Part shown: one piece after another, positions 53,655 to 62,443 of the stretch
How the letters are laid out: each line of letters starts with the position of its first letter
Position numbering within the stretch: the stretch's first letter is position 1
Origin: Rhizobium sp. CFBP 8762
Lineage (GTDB): Bacteria; Pseudomonadota; Alphaproteobacteria; Rhizobiales; Rhizobiaceae
Direction: 5' to 3'
NCBI RefSeq assembly: GCF_014841565.1
Contig: NZ_JACYUD010000001.1
Coordinates: 186,001 to 250,000, forward strand
DNA: 64,000 nt
Translations under genes and position numbers: made by a program
Notes under the pieces: generated by a model
Told to the model about the DNA's origin: nothing
The model's input: only the letters and a program-made list of their open reading frames with translations
The model's database searches: none

Positions 53655-55739
53655 ATGCGTTTGAGATTGTATTTGCGGCTGTTTACGGCACTGACCGCCA
53701 CCACTCTGGTTGCCCAGGCTTCCACTTCACCGCTGGAAGGCGGCTTTGTTCCCATGCCCAAAACACGGCCGGGACAAACGGCCATCTCCGGTGCCATCGC
53801 CCCCTCGCCAGAAATTACCGGCGCAGTGGTTCGGCCCAACGCCATTGCGCCCGTCAGCGGCGACCTCAAAGCGGGGTTGGATGCCTTGTCCGACAAGCAG
53901 GCGATCAAGGCCATTGCCATTCGCAACAACTTGAAGCCCGGTACTCTGGACAGACAAATTCTGACATGGGCTATCGCCGTCTCCGGGCAGCCGGGCGTCC
54001 CTTCGGTTGAAATTGCCAGCGCGCAACGCGCATTGAAAGGTTGGCCCGGACTGGAAACGCTGCGGGCGAACTCCGAACGCGCGCTTTACCGTGAAAAACC
54101 GAGCGTGCAGGAAATTCTCGGTGCCTTCGGCTCGTCGCAACCGGAAACCACCGAGGGGACGATTGCGCTCACACGAGCGCTGATTGCCGCAGGAAGAAGC
54201 ACGGAAGCCGCACAAAACCTGCGGCGCCTGTGGTTCACCGAGGCGCTGGACACCAACTGGGAAGCACAAATCCTGCGGGAATTTCCGCAAATGCTAACCG
54301 TGAAGGACCATCAACGACGCCTGAAAATGCTGTTGTACCGCTCCCGCAATGAGCAGGCACTGCGCTTTTCCACGCTGGGTCAGGCCCAATCGCTCTATCG
54401 CGCTTGGGTCGCGGTCAACAAAAAGAGCAGCAATGCCGGTGCGCTGGTTAGCAACATCGATGCGTCATGGCAGAACGATCCGGCAGTCCTGTTTTTGCGA
54501 ATCGAACTTCTGAGGCGAGACGAAAACTATACGCAAGCCGCAAAACTTCTTGCCGCCATGCCGCGTGAGAAGGCGCAGCTAATCGATCCCGGCGAATGGT
54601 GGGTGGAGCAGCGCGTCGTGGCGCGTGGTCTGGCGGAGCGCGGAAATTACAAGGACGCCTATCGCATTGTTGCCCGCCATGTGGCCGACAGCCCGACCGA
54701 TCGCGTTGAGGCCGAATTCCACGCTGGCTGGTTCGCCCTCCGTGGTCTTGGCGATAAGCAGACGGCATCGCGCCATTTTCAAGCCATTCTGGACATATCG
54801 AACCGGCCGATCTCCGCGTCACGCGCACTTTACTGGCTGGGCCGATCCGCCGAGGTGGGTGGCCCCGGCGATTCGGCTACCTATTACACGCGCGCAGCTG
54901 CTTTTCCCGGCACGTTTTATGGACAGCTTGCAGCCGCTCGCCTAGGACGCAAAACACTGAATGTGACCTACCCCTCCCCCAGTGACGAAGACCGGGCCCG
55001 ATTCGAATCGCGTGATGCGGTTCGGGCCATTTACCGGCTGGAAGCGGCTGGTTACGAGTGGCGTGCCGACAGCCTGTACCGGGCGCTTGCCAACTCCCTG
55101 ACAAGTCCGGGTGAACTGGCGATTCTTGCGGCGAAGGCTGAAAAAAATCGGGGCCATCAGCTATCGTTGCAAATCGGGAAAACGGCGTTTGCCAAAGGCA
55201 TCGACGTTGCAGCGCTTGCGTTTCCAGTCGGCGTCATTCCTGCATCGGCCAACATTGCCGGGTCCGGCAAGGCGCTGGCCTACGCCATTGCGCGTCAGGA
55301 AAGCGCGTTCAACCCGGCAGCGGTTTCACCTGCGAATGCGCGTGGTCTGCTGCAAATTCTGCCGGGCACAGCCAAGAGCGTTGCAAGCCGACATGGTCTG
55401 AGCTTTTCACAAGCGCGTCTCACGACAGACATTTCCTATAATGCGACACTAGGCGCGCATTATCTGGGTGAGCAGATCGATGATTTCGGCGGCTCCTACA
55501 TTCTGACCTTCATTGCATACAATGCTGGCCCACGAAAGGTACCGGAATGGATCGCCCGCTACGGCGACCCGCGGGGCAAATCCATTGACGAGGTTGTCGA
55601 CTGGATTGAAAAAATTCCCTATGGCGAGACCCGCAACTACGTGCAGCGGGTGATGGAAAACTATCAGGTCTACAAGTCTCGACTTGGACAGAAACCCGAT
55701 ATCGTTCGGGATCTTGTCATGGGCCGCGAGGCGCTGTGA
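53655..55739 (+). CDS. Soluble lytic murein transglycosylase
   Basis: The protein (694 residues from ATG 53655) is a periplasmic lytic transglycosylase that cleaves glycan strands with 1,6-anhydro ends. It has a signal peptide (LRLYLRLFTALTATTLVAQA) and a long alpha-helical superhelix typical of Slt70. The C-terminal SLT domain shows catalytic E549 in IARQESAFNPAAVSPANARG, then LLQILPGTAKSVA, GAHYLGEQIDDFGGSY, and AYNAGPRKVPEW. GTG 53643 is an alternative start four codons upstream. It is monocistronic with a terminator at 55877. Confidence 0.95.
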   Translation: MRLRLYLRLFTALTATTLVAQASTSPLEGGFVPMPKTRPGQTAISGAIAPSPEITGAVVRPNAIAPVSGDLKAGLDALSDKQAIKAIAIRNNLKPGTLDRQILTWAIAVSGQPGVPSVEIASAQRALKGWPGLETLRANSERALYREKPSVQEILGAFGSSQPETTEGTIALTRALIAAGRSTEAAQNLRRLWFTEALDTNWEAQILREFPQMLTVKDHQRRLKMLLYRSRNEQALRFSTLGQAQSLYRAWVAVNKKSSNAGALVSNIDASWQNDPAVLFLRIELLRRDENYTQAAKLLAAMPREKAQLIDPGEWWVEQRVVARGLAERGNYKDAYRIVARHVADSPTDRVEAEFHAGWFALRGLGDKQTASRHFQAILDISNRPISASRALYWLGRSAEVGGPGDSATYYTRAAAFPGTFYGQLAAARLGRKTLNVTYPSPSDEDRARFESRDAVRAIYRLEAAGYEWRADSLYRALANSLTSPGELAILAAKAEKNRGHQLSLQIGKTAFAKGIDVAALAFPVGVIPASANIAGSGKALAYAIARQESAFNPAAVSPANARGLLQILPGTAKSVASRHGLSFSQARLTTDISYNATLGAHYLGEQIDDFGGSYILTFIAYNAGPRKVPEWIARYGDPRGKSIDEVVDWIEKIPYGETRNYVQRVMENYQVYKSRLGQKPDIVRDLVMGREAL

Positions 55740-55876
55740 CCGTTCTGCGCTGCCGGTTTGCTGACTGAGCCCGACCGTTGCCATTGGCACGACATTGCGA
55801 AGCGCTGTTTGATACTTTCAAACGGCGCTTGTTTGCCACGAGGTGCCTTCCTGATCCCAAATTGGTAATCAAACGC

Positions 55877-55908
55877 AAAAAGCCCGGCTGCTAAGCCGGG
55901 CTTCTTTT
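55877..55908. terminator. Terminator between the transglycosylase and the first porin
   Basis: Perfect 9-bp stem AAGCCCGGC / GCCGGGCTT (55880-55888, 55895-55903), six-base loop, with TCTTTT after it on the plus strand and TTTTT on the minus strand. It lies 23 bases past the porin stop and about 140 past the transglycosylase stop. Confidence 0.85.
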
Positions 55909-55931
55909 ATGTGACTGAGGGTCAGCTCAGA

Positions 55932-57071
55932 TTAGAACGAACGCTGGAAGCGAACGAGACCGGAGATCACGTCGTCCTTGCCGTCGACGTTTGGTACAAC
56001 GTCGTCGTCGATCTTGGCGTAGGAAACTTCAGGTGTGATCACGAAGCCAGGAACAACCGTGAAGGCAACGTTTGCAACAGCTGCGAAGTTCTTACGATCG
56101 TCGTAGGAAACCTGAGTGTTCAGTGTGGACTTTTCGCTCAGAGGAGCCGAGAAGCCGCCGAGGACAACCCAATCGCCGCCCCATGTGGCATAACGGTTCG
56201 AACCGAGAACCGAGCCAGTGAACTGCTGGTTAACTTCGTCATAACGGTAGTACTTGTCGCCGTCTGTCGAGTAACCACCTATCAAGAAGGCTGTTACGCC
56301 GCCGAAGGTTGCGTCGATACGTGCCTTGATAGCACCCTCTTCAACTTCGGAGTCGTAGCCACCAACAACGTTGATGCCGAAGCCAGCGCCCTGGTACTTA
56401 AGACCTGCAACAACGTTCGGAGCGTAGTCCTTGGATGTCTGGTCGATGAATGTACCCGTGTCAGCATCGAAGACCTGCGTTGCGTTTTCGTCGTCTTCCA
56501 ACGAAATCACACCGGAGAAGCCGTTGCCAGCGTCATATGTGTAGGAGATCAAAGCTGTACGGTAAGGACCAGCAGCAATGATATCGTCGTAGATTACGTT
56601 GCCGGCATAACCGGAGAACGTCATGAATGCGGATTCGTCGATACCAACGCGGAAGCCGGCGAGATCGATGTAGCCGAATGCCAACGAAACGTTGTCTTCG
56701 CCTGTGTCGAGGCCGTTGTTTACGTTGAAGCGCATTTCAGCGTAGGTCTTCAGCGCACCGTATTCAGTGTCGGAAGCGGTCGAGATGTTCAGCATGAAAC
56801 GAGCGAACGTGTCGAGGCCACCATCAGAATCGCCAGCGCGGTTTACCAGCTGGTAAGGACGGCCACCGGATACGTCAAAACGCATGTAACCGCCAACCTT
56901 GAGGCAGGTTTCAGTGCCGGGGATGTAGAAGTAGCCAGTGCCGAATGCGTCGCAAACGCGAACATATTCCATTGGCTCAGGCTCAGCTGCAACGATGGCG
57001 TCAGCAGCGTGTGCACCGGATACTGCTGCAAGAGCTGCAGCGGAGCCGAGAAGAAGGCTCTTAATGTTCAT
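55932..57071 (-). CDS. Omp2-type outer-membrane porin, copy 1
   Basis: The 379-residue precursor has a signal peptide (MNIKSLLLGSAAALAAVSGA-HA) and the Brucella Omp2a/Omp2b N-terminal block EYVRVCDAFGTGYFYIPGTE-TCLKVGGYMRFD with two cysteines. The rest is made of alternating short beta strands and ends in FQRSF, an aromatic C-terminal residue needed for barrel assembly. It should form a trimeric 16-strand general porin. The neighbouring copy 2 shares most of the sequence. The two lie in tandem, unlike the inverted omp2a/omp2b pair reported for Brucella. Confidence 0.94.
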   Translation of the reverse strand: MNIKSLLLGSAAALAAVSGAHAADAIVAAEPEPMEYVRVCDAFGTGYFYIPGTETCLKVGGYMRFDVSGGRPYQLVNRAGDSDGGLDTFARFMLNISTASDTEYGALKTYAEMRFNVNNGLDTGEDNVSLAFGYIDLAGFRVGIDESAFMTFSGYAGNVIYDDIIAAGPYRTALISYTYDAGNGFSGVISLEDDENATQVFDADTGTFIDQTSKDYAPNVVAGLKYQGAGFGINVVGGYDSEVEEGAIKARIDATFGGVTAFLIGGYSTDGDKYYRYDEVNQQFTGSVLGSNRYATWGGDWVVLGGFSAPLSEKSTLNTQVSYDDRKNFAAVANVAFTVVPGFVITPEVSYAKIDDDVVPNVDGKDDVISGLVRFQRSF

Positions 57072-57430
57072 TTCTGACCTCCAGTCAAAAGTTTCAACTG
57101 GGTCTGAGACAACTGTTAAACAGCGTTCCCTGCCTCAACCCCATCCAAAGAAGTTGGGCAATCAACTGCCCCTGCTTCTGGAGGTGAAACTACTCGACGA
57201 GATCATCCGCGCAATCGCGAAGTTTTATATTAGCTTTTCGATTTCAGTCCTTGTCGCCACATTGTTGCCCAAAGAACACAAACAGCCCGTTGGCAGCCTT
57301 AAAGGTTACCAAAAGGTTAAAGCGTCGGATCATCGGAAAATGGAATTCCGGACAGATGCGAGCCGAAGAACATTTATTGCCCTTAAACCGATTGAGTCGG
57401 CGGGGAAGCAAGCTCCCCCGCCGTCAAATA
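57072..57430. other. Intergenic region between the two porins
   Basis: This 359-base gap carries the leader of porin copy 1 and the 3' end of copy 2. Just above the copy 1 start, GACCTCCAGTCAA is shared with the leader of copy 2, giving both the same GGAGGT ribosome site. A hairpin lies at 57399-57422. I see no gene here. Confidence 0.6.
57399..57422 (-). terminator. Hairpin after porin copy 2
   Basis: The arms GGCGGGG and CCCCGCC (57399-57405, 57416-57422) pair perfectly, eight bases past the stop of copy 2 on the minus strand. There is no T run, so it may terminate weakly and protect the mRNA end. Confidence 0.55.
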
Positions 57431-58639
57431 TTAGAACGAGCGCTGGAAGCGAACCTTACCAGCAAGCACGTCGTCTTTAACGTTGGCAGGCAATCCGGTA
57501 TCGTCGATCTTAGCGTAAACCACTTCTGGTGTGATCACGAAGCCCGGAACAACGGTGAATGCTACATTTGCAACAGCCGCCAAGTTCTTATTGTCGTCAT
57601 AAGATACCTGAGTGTTGAATGTCGTCTTCTCGTTGATTGGCGCCGACACACCAGCCCATACAGCCCAGTCGCCACCCCAAGTAGCGTAGTAGTTAGAGCC
57701 GAGCACGGAGCGACGGCCGGTGATCGAGTTTGCATTGGTGTACTTGGCAACACGGTCGCCATCAGTGCTCCAACCAGCTGCAACGAACGCAGTGACAGCA
57801 CCGAATGTGCCGTCAATGCGTGCCTTCACTGCGCCTTCTTCTGCTTCGGCATCATAACCACCGACGACCTTCAAGCCGAAAGCACCAGATGAATAGCCGA
57901 CGCCCGCTACAACGTTAGGGGCGTAGTTGCTACGCGATGACTTGGTTCCGTAGACTGGTTTCGCACTGGTACCTGTATTAACGGCGCGACCGTTTGCGTC
58001 GAATGTATACGTCGTAACATCCGCATTTTCGTCGTGCTCCAGAGAAACAACACCGCTGAAGCCGTTTCCAGCTTCGTAGCTGTAGGAAATTAGCGCCGTA
58101 CGATAAGGGCCAGCGGCAATGATGTCGTCATCGATTACGTTACCGAGGTAACCTGGGAACGTCACAAAAGCGGACTCGTCAATACCGACGCGGAAACCCG
58201 CAAGATCGATATAGGAGAACGCAAGAACAACTTTATCAGCAGAGTCGTCCTGACCGTTGCTTACATTGAATCGAACTTCCGAATAAGTTTTCAGAGCGCC
58301 ATACTCTGTATCCGAAGCAGTCGATACGTTCAGCATAAAGCGTGAGCTTGTTTCCAAGCCACCGTCAATTTCCTTGTAATCTGCATCGCCCGGAATCAAA
58401 TGATTGCGCGCAACAAGCGCACCCGGACGACCGCCCTTGAAATCTGCGCGGACGTAGCCACCAATCTTGAGGCAGGTTTCAGTGCCGGGAATATAGAAGT
58501 AGCCAGTGCCGAAAGCATCGCAAACGCGAACGTATTCGAGGGGCTCAGGCTCAGCAGCAACGATGGCGTCAGCAGCGTTTGCACCCGATACTACAGTCAA
58601 GGCTGCAGCAGAACCGATAAGCAGGCTCTTGATATTCAT
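57431..58639 (-). CDS. Omp2-type outer-membrane porin, copy 2
   Basis: The 402-residue precursor shares the signal peptide, the EYVRVCDAFGTGYFYIPGTE block and the C-terminal FQRSF with copy 1. It differs mainly in presumed surface loops: an insertion near residues 75-90 (VARNHLIPGDADYKEI) and another near 215-240 (TYTFDANGRAVNTGTSAKPV). Long identical runs remain in the strands (LAGFRVGIDESAF; NVAFTVVPGFVITPEV). It is a paralogue of copy 1, likely with different pore loops. AT-rich DNA upstream (58640-58889) probably holds its promoter. Confidence 0.94.
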   Translation of the reverse strand: MNIKSLLIGSAAALTVVSGANAADAIVAAEPEPLEYVRVCDAFGTGYFYIPGTETCLKIGGYVRADFKGGRPGALVARNHLIPGDADYKEIDGGLETSSRFMLNVSTASDTEYGALKTYSEVRFNVSNGQDDSADKVVLAFSYIDLAGFRVGIDESAFVTFPGYLGNVIDDDIIAAGPYRTALISYSYEAGNGFSGVVSLEHDENADVTTYTFDANGRAVNTGTSAKPVYGTKSSRSNYAPNVVAGVGYSSGAFGLKVVGGYDAEAEEGAVKARIDGTFGAVTAFVAAGWSTDGDRVAKYTNANSITGRRSVLGSNYYATWGGDWAVWAGVSAPINEKTTFNTQVSYDDNKNLAAVANVAFTVVPGFVITPEVVYAKIDDTGLPANVKDDVLAGKVRFQRSF

Positions 58640-58889
58640 ATGTGACCTCCAGTCAACGTTTTGATTCTTCGAAGGATGAACCTTCGTTGCGACAAGCCGG
58701 ACCTAAGGCCGCAGCTCATACAAACGTTGTCTATGAGAAATATAATAAAGGCAAATCTTTCTTAGTTATATATTATCTTCTAACTCTCTTTCATTCTAAT
58801 ATGTTGCGAACACGCCACAGCACTCCGATGGCCCAATCTTTCAATTAGGGCTTGATCACGGTGCGGAATACACATATGAGGGGCGCAAC
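58640..58889. other. AT-rich upstream region of porin copy 2 and tRNA-Ser
   Basis: This 250-base divergent gap has very AT-rich DNA at 58735-58800 (runs such as TATAATAAAGG and TTATATATTATC), matching a strong promoter zone for the porin on the minus strand. The tRNA promoter should lie on the plus strand closer to 58850. I see no coding frame. Confidence 0.5.
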
Positions 58890-58979
58890 GGAGAGGTGGC
58901 CGAGTGGTCGAAGGCGCTCCCCTGCTAAGGGAGTATACCCGGAAGGGTATCGTGGGTTCGAATCCCATCTTCTCCGCCA
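58890..58979 (+). tRNA. tRNA-Ser (anticodon GCT)
   Basis: The 90-base sequence folds as a class II tRNA. It has acceptor stem GGAGAGG with CTTCTCC, D-arm region TGGCCGAGTGGTCGAAGGC, anticodon stem CTCCC-CTGCTAA-GGGAG with anticodon GCT, a long variable arm (TACCCGGAAGGGTA), the T arm GTGGGTTCGAATCCCAT, discriminator G and an encoded CCA. It reads AGC/AGT serine codons. Confidence 0.97.
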
Positions 58980-59067
58980 TTATCTTGTACAACGGACGGA
59001 AACAGCGGCACAGCATTACACTGCGCCGCACAGAAAACCCGCAAATTTGTTCAGTGAACTCAGTCTG

Positions 59068-59211
59068 TCAGGATGACTGTCCCGCCAGCTCGCTTGGCGT
59101 TGCCATTGGAACACCTTTGGACTGCCAGCCTTGATCTGCGTATTTAAATGCAAGGATACTGAGAATAGATCCCGTGATGACGGTAAAGATTGCTAGCATG
59201 GTGATGCGCAT
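59068..59211 (-). CDS. Small membrane protein of 47 residues, unknown family
   Basis: The frame MRITMLAIFTVITGSILSIL then AFKYADQGWQSKGVPMATPS and ELAGQSS has one N-terminal membrane helix and a short polar tail. CTGGAG lies eight bases before ATG 59211, a well-placed ribosome site. The gene is isolated between tRNA-Ser and the possible PilZ gene. I recognise no family; the clear ribosome site and helix are the support. The tail should face the periplasm if the positive-inside rule holds. Confidence 0.55.
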   Translation of the reverse strand: MRITMLAIFTVITGSILSILAFKYADQGWQSKGVPMATPSELAGQSS

Positions 59212-59347
59212 AGCCGAAGCTCCAGAATTGTTGCCGGTAGAACGTTTCTCTTATTAAGAAGTTCCGCCTCCGCTGATATGTAGGATGGATAAAGCTGAGG
59301 CTGCTGCGACGCTGGTTGTTGATCACAGCCACACGGGAGGGCAGTTC

Positions 59348-59704
59348 ATGTCGATGATCATGCATGTGGCGGATAGCAACTCGGGCGAAGTCCGTCCTTA
59401 TCACAAGCATTTCTATGTGGAACGGCCGGGCAGCATTCTGGTGATCGGGCAGCAGTTAAAGCCTAAAACGCGGTACAATTGCCTGTTGCGCCACATTTCC
59501 GTCGCCGGTGCCATGCTGGATTTCAACCCTGCGATCATTCTCCCAAAACAATTTTTTCTGCAGATCCATGGCTTTGGCGAGGAAATTGGCAGTTCTCAGG
59601 TTTATCGTCATGGCCCACAACTGGGTGTTCGCTTCAATGTCCTGCTACCACGAACATTCGTCAGCAGGCTGATTCGCATGGAATATACCAGCAGCGGAAT
59701 TTGA
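59348..59704 (+). CDS. Possible PilZ-domain protein
   Basis: From ATG 59348 the 118-residue protein is short and beta-rich. It shows ISVAGAMLDFNPAIILPKQF, which resembles the PilZ (D/N)XSXXG segment, and QLGVRFN near the end, as in many PilZ domains. The upstream RXXXR element is not clear, so c-di-GMP binding is uncertain. GGGAGGG lies seven bases before ATG 59348; the open frame starts at 59285 with a poor site. It is followed by a DUF2177 gene. Confidence 0.6.
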   Translation: MSMIMHVADSNSGEVRPYHKHFYVERPGSILVIGQQLKPKTRYNCLLRHISVAGAMLDFNPAIILPKQFFLQIHGFGEEIGSSQVYRHGPQLGVRFNVLLPRTFVSRLIRMEYTSSGI

Positions 59705-59768
59705 GATGCCCGGCCTTAATCCAGATGCAGTTTCCTTTCGTACAGCATCGCAATCAAGGAGCCAGACA

Positions 59769-60179
59769 ATGAAAAACGCACTGCTTGCCTATGCTGGAAC
59801 AGCGCTCTTCTTTCTGATCGTCGATGCGATCTGGTTGGGAATCGTCGCGCGCACCTTTTATCGGGACCAGCTGGGAGATCTCATGCTGCCCTCACCGAGC
59901 CTGACAATCGGCGCAGCATTTTATATCATCTTTGCAGCCGCCGTTGTGTTTCTCGCAGTCATGCCGGGTTTGCGCGAAGCGTCCTTGAGTACAGCACTGC
60001 TTTACGGTGCGGTTCTGGGTTTGGCAGCCTATGGCACCTACGACATCACCAATCTTGCTACGCTGAAGAATTGGCCGGTGGCGATGAGCATGGTGGATAT
60101 GGCGTGGGGCACATTCCTGACAGCCGCGTCTGCCGGATGTGGCTACATCGTAGCCCATAAATTTGGCGAGGCGTTCTAA
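59769..60179 (+). CDS. DUF2177 family membrane protein
   Basis: The 136-residue protein has four predicted membrane helices (LLAYAGTALFFLIVDAIWLG; LTIGAAFYIIFAAAVVFLAV; TALLYGAVLGLAAYGTYDIT; VDMAWGTFLTAASAGCGYIV). DAIWLG and GTYDITNLATLKNWP are the DUF2177 words. The role is unknown. AAGGAG is placed nine bases before ATG 59769. A dispersed repeat follows its stop at once. Confidence 0.9.
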   Translation: MKNALLAYAGTALFFLIVDAIWLGIVARTFYRDQLGDLMLPSPSLTIGAAFYIIFAAAVVFLAVMPGLREASLSTALLYGAVLGLAAYGTYDITNLATLKNWPVAMSMVDMAWGTFLTAASAGCGYIVAHKFGEAF

Positions 60180-60180
60180 C

Positions 60181-60242
60181 GCATTTATTTGTCGCATTGT
60201 CGAGACGTGAAAAGGACCCCGTTTTCACTGGAAATTCTCTAG
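60181..60242. repeat. Dispersed palindromic repeat, type A (copy 4)
   Basis: It contains GCATTTATTTGTCGCATTGT, then an imperfect dyad around GTGAAAAGGACCCCGTTTTC, and the core TTTTCACTGGAAATTCTCTAG shortened here as TTCACTGGAAATTCTCTAG. It begins one base after the DUF2177 stop and fills much of the gap to the aminotransferase gene. Confidence 0.7.
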
Positions 60243-60306
60243 AAACAGGTGCAGTGTCGCGCTCGCTTGCTATAAACACTCTGTCGTTATTACACAGGGC
60301 GCAATC

Positions 60307-61410
60307 ATGGCAGGCTTTTCCCGGTTCACTCCCCTTATCCAGTCACTTCCGTCCACCATTCCCTTTGTTGGCCCGGAGGCGATCGAACGCTCCAGCGGAA
60401 ACGCGGTTCTGGCACGAATCGGTGCCAATGAAAGCGGTTTCGGCCCTGCCCCCTCCGTGCTGGATGCAATCACACAGGAAGCCCACAACACCTGGAAATA
60501 CGCCGATCCCGAGAATCTCGCGCTTCGCACGGCTTTAGCCGCTCACCTTGGTACAACACCCGACACCATCGCCGTTGGTGAAGGCATCGATGGTTTGCTG
60601 GGGCAGATCGTGCGTATGGTCGTTGAGCCCGGCATGCCGGTGGTCACCTCTCTGGGTGCCTATCCAACGTTTAACTACCATGTCACCGGTCACGGCGGAC
60701 GCCTTGTCACTGTGCCATATGCTGATGACCGCGAAGATCTGGATGCACTGTTGAGGGCCGTGCAAGAGCATGATGCGCCGCTGGTCTATTTCGCAAACCC
60801 GGACAACCCCATGGGAAGCTGGTGGGACGCAGACACAATTCTTTCCTTTGCGCGCCGCCTGCCGCAGACAACGCTTCTGATTCTGGACGAAGCGTATAGC
60901 GAAACGGCACCGGAAGGTTCTATCCCCGGCATCTCAACCCTCATCGACATGCCGAATATCTTAAGAACGCGTACGTTTTCCAAGGCCTACGGCCTTGCCG
61001 GTGCGCGGATTGGCTATGCGATCGGCACGCCGGAGACCGTGTCTGCCTTCGATAAAATCCGCAACCATTTTGGCATGAACCGAATCGGTGTTGCGGCGGC
61101 CATCGCGGCGCTGAAAGACCAGATCTATTTGCAGCAGGTCAAACAGCAGATTTTCGATTCCCGACAACGGATTGCAGACATAGCGAAGGGTTGCGGGCTG
61201 ACACCGTTGCCATCGGCCACAAACTTCGTTGCTATCGACTGCCTGCAGAATGCGGCTTACGCGCGGTCCATCGTCGACCGCTTGATGAGCGAGCACGGTG
61301 TTTTCATTCGTATGCCGGGCGTAGCGCCGCTTAATCGCTGCATTCGCATCAGCACCGGAACGAACGCCGACATGAACCGGCTGGAACAGGCATTACCGCG
61401 GGTTCTCTGA
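60307..61410 (+). CDS. HisC-type PLP aminotransferase
   Basis: This 367-residue class I/II aminotransferase has the PLP lysine K226 in TFSKAYGLAGARIGYA, D194 in LILDEAYSE, NPDNPMG (164-170) and the phosphate-binding R234. It is most like histidinol-phosphate aminotransferases. It stands alone, outside any his operon, so it could be a second HisC or act on aromatic amino acids. The start at ATG 60307 follows a short gap from the repeat. Confidence 0.9.
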   Translation: MAGFSRFTPLIQSLPSTIPFVGPEAIERSSGNAVLARIGANESGFGPAPSVLDAITQEAHNTWKYADPENLALRTALAAHLGTTPDTIAVGEGIDGLLGQIVRMVVEPGMPVVTSLGAYPTFNYHVTGHGGRLVTVPYADDREDLDALLRAVQEHDAPLVYFANPDNPMGSWWDADTILSFARRLPQTTLLILDEAYSETAPEGSIPGISTLIDMPNILRTRTFSKAYGLAGARIGYAIGTPETVSAFDKIRNHFGMNRIGVAAAIAALKDQIYLQQVKQQIFDSRQRIADIAKGCGLTPLPSATNFVAIDCLQNAAYARSIVDRLMSEHGVFIRMPGVAPLNRCIRISTGTNADMNRLEQALPRVL

Positions 61411-61434
61411 CTGATAACCTTCAGTGCCCAGACA

Positions 61435-61701
61435 TCAATGCAATGTCATCCATTCACGCGCTTCACGCAGAGCAGCGGCCAGATCGGCCTTGCTCATTTT
61501 GGCAGCCAGTTCGGCGCGCAGGCGGGCGGCCCGCTCGGAACCTTTGATCGCAGCGATGTTGAGCCATTTGTGCGCCGCCACAAAATCCACGTTGCAATCG
61601 CGTCCAATGGCGTAGCGAAGACCGAGAATGCAGAATGTATCTGCACGGCTACTGCCGAGAGGCCGGGAAGTTGCTGTGTTCTGCGCTGTCATCGTTGTCA
61701 T
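61435..61701 (-). CDS. Sel1-like repeat protein (short)
   Basis: From ATG 61701 the 88-residue protein carries one or two Sel1-like units: ADTFCILGLRYAIGRDCNVD followed by FVAAHKWLNIAAIKGSERAA, then a helical end (MSKADLAAALREAREWM). Short Sel1 proteins of this kind are common in Rhizobiales and probably bind partner proteins. Other starts at 61692 and 61746 are possible. It converges on the aminotransferase gene. Confidence 0.75.
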   Translation of the reverse strand: MTTMTAQNTATSRPLGSSRADTFCILGLRYAIGRDCNVDFVAAHKWLNIAAIKGSERAARLRAELAAKMSKADLAAALREAREWMTLH

Positions 61702-62014
61702 GATGTTTAACCCTGTCGTCGTTTTTTGTTGTCGTCTTATGGCCATGACAATGCCACGAAGCATTTCAACAGGCGCTTAAAAACCATGATTAATGCAGTC
61801 CCAACAAACTGCAAACACTTGGTAAACTTGACTTTTTGTTAAACATCGAGAGCGGTGGCAGCCCACGATTTCACGTAAAATTTTACCGATTGTTTACGGG
61901 CGAAAATCAATCCTTCCGTAACCATATTGACCGACAGCCTTACGCATTTCGTCTTGGCCTTACATCAAACTTCGCTTATCTACGGACAATCGCACTCGTT
62001 ATCCGGAGACTGAC
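61702..62014. other. Divergent intergenic region Sel1 / DUF2147
   Basis: This gap of about 313 bases has AT-rich DNA at 61780-61900 but no repeat copy, no hairpin with a T run and no frame I can support. It should hold both promoters. Confidence 0.5.
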
Positions 62015-62356
62015 ATGGTCGTTCGTTTGCTTGCCCTCGCCCTTCTTTTTATCACCACCGCTGGCAGTATTCAGGCTGCCGACCCCATCATCGGTGATTG
62101 GAAAACCAAAAGTGGTGAAACCGCGACCATTGCAGCGTGCGGCTCCGCGTACTGCATCAGTGTCAAGACCGGCGTCTTTGCCGGAAAAGCCGTTGGCAAG
62201 ATGCAGGCGAAAGACGGCACCTATGTCGGCGAAATCACCGATCCGGAAACCAACAAAACCTATAGCGGCTCCGGCACCTTGTCCGGCAATACGCTGAAGA
62301 TGCAGGGATGTGTGTTGGGTGTCTTGTGCAAATCGCAAAGCTGGACACGGCTATAA
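62015..62356 (+). CDS. DUF2147 family exported protein
   Basis: The 113-residue protein has a signal peptide (VVRLLALALLFITTAGSIQA-AD) and a DUF2147 domain opening DPIIGDWKTKSGETATIAAC, then YVGEITDPETNKTYSGSGTL, GNTLKMQGCVLGVLCKSQSW. Four mature cysteines (AACGSAYC; GCVLGVLC) fit the usual disulfides. A lipocalin-like beta barrel is expected; the ligand is unknown. CGGAG lies eight bases before the ATG. Confidence 0.9.
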   Translation: MVVRLLALALLFITTAGSIQAADPIIGDWKTKSGETATIAACGSAYCISVKTGVFAGKAVGKMQAKDGTYVGEITDPETNKTYSGSGTLSGNTLKMQGCVLGVLCKSQSWTRL

Positions 62357-62443
62357 ACTGAACGCCAGATGAACAGACATATCAGCATTGGTTCAGTTGC
62401 GGTGCGCCATAGTGTCACCATCAACTTGTTTGGGGACACGACA

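Noticed and set aside
55911-57077. A 388-codon open frame on the plus strand opposite porin copy 1
   Set aside because: It is a mirror of the strong codon bias of a highly expressed porin. It has no ribosome site and a cysteine/valine-rich composition unlike any protein family.
58890-59284. Genomic island integrated at tRNA-Ser
   Set aside because: No integrase, no repeated tRNA 3' end and no foreign gene set follow the tRNA.
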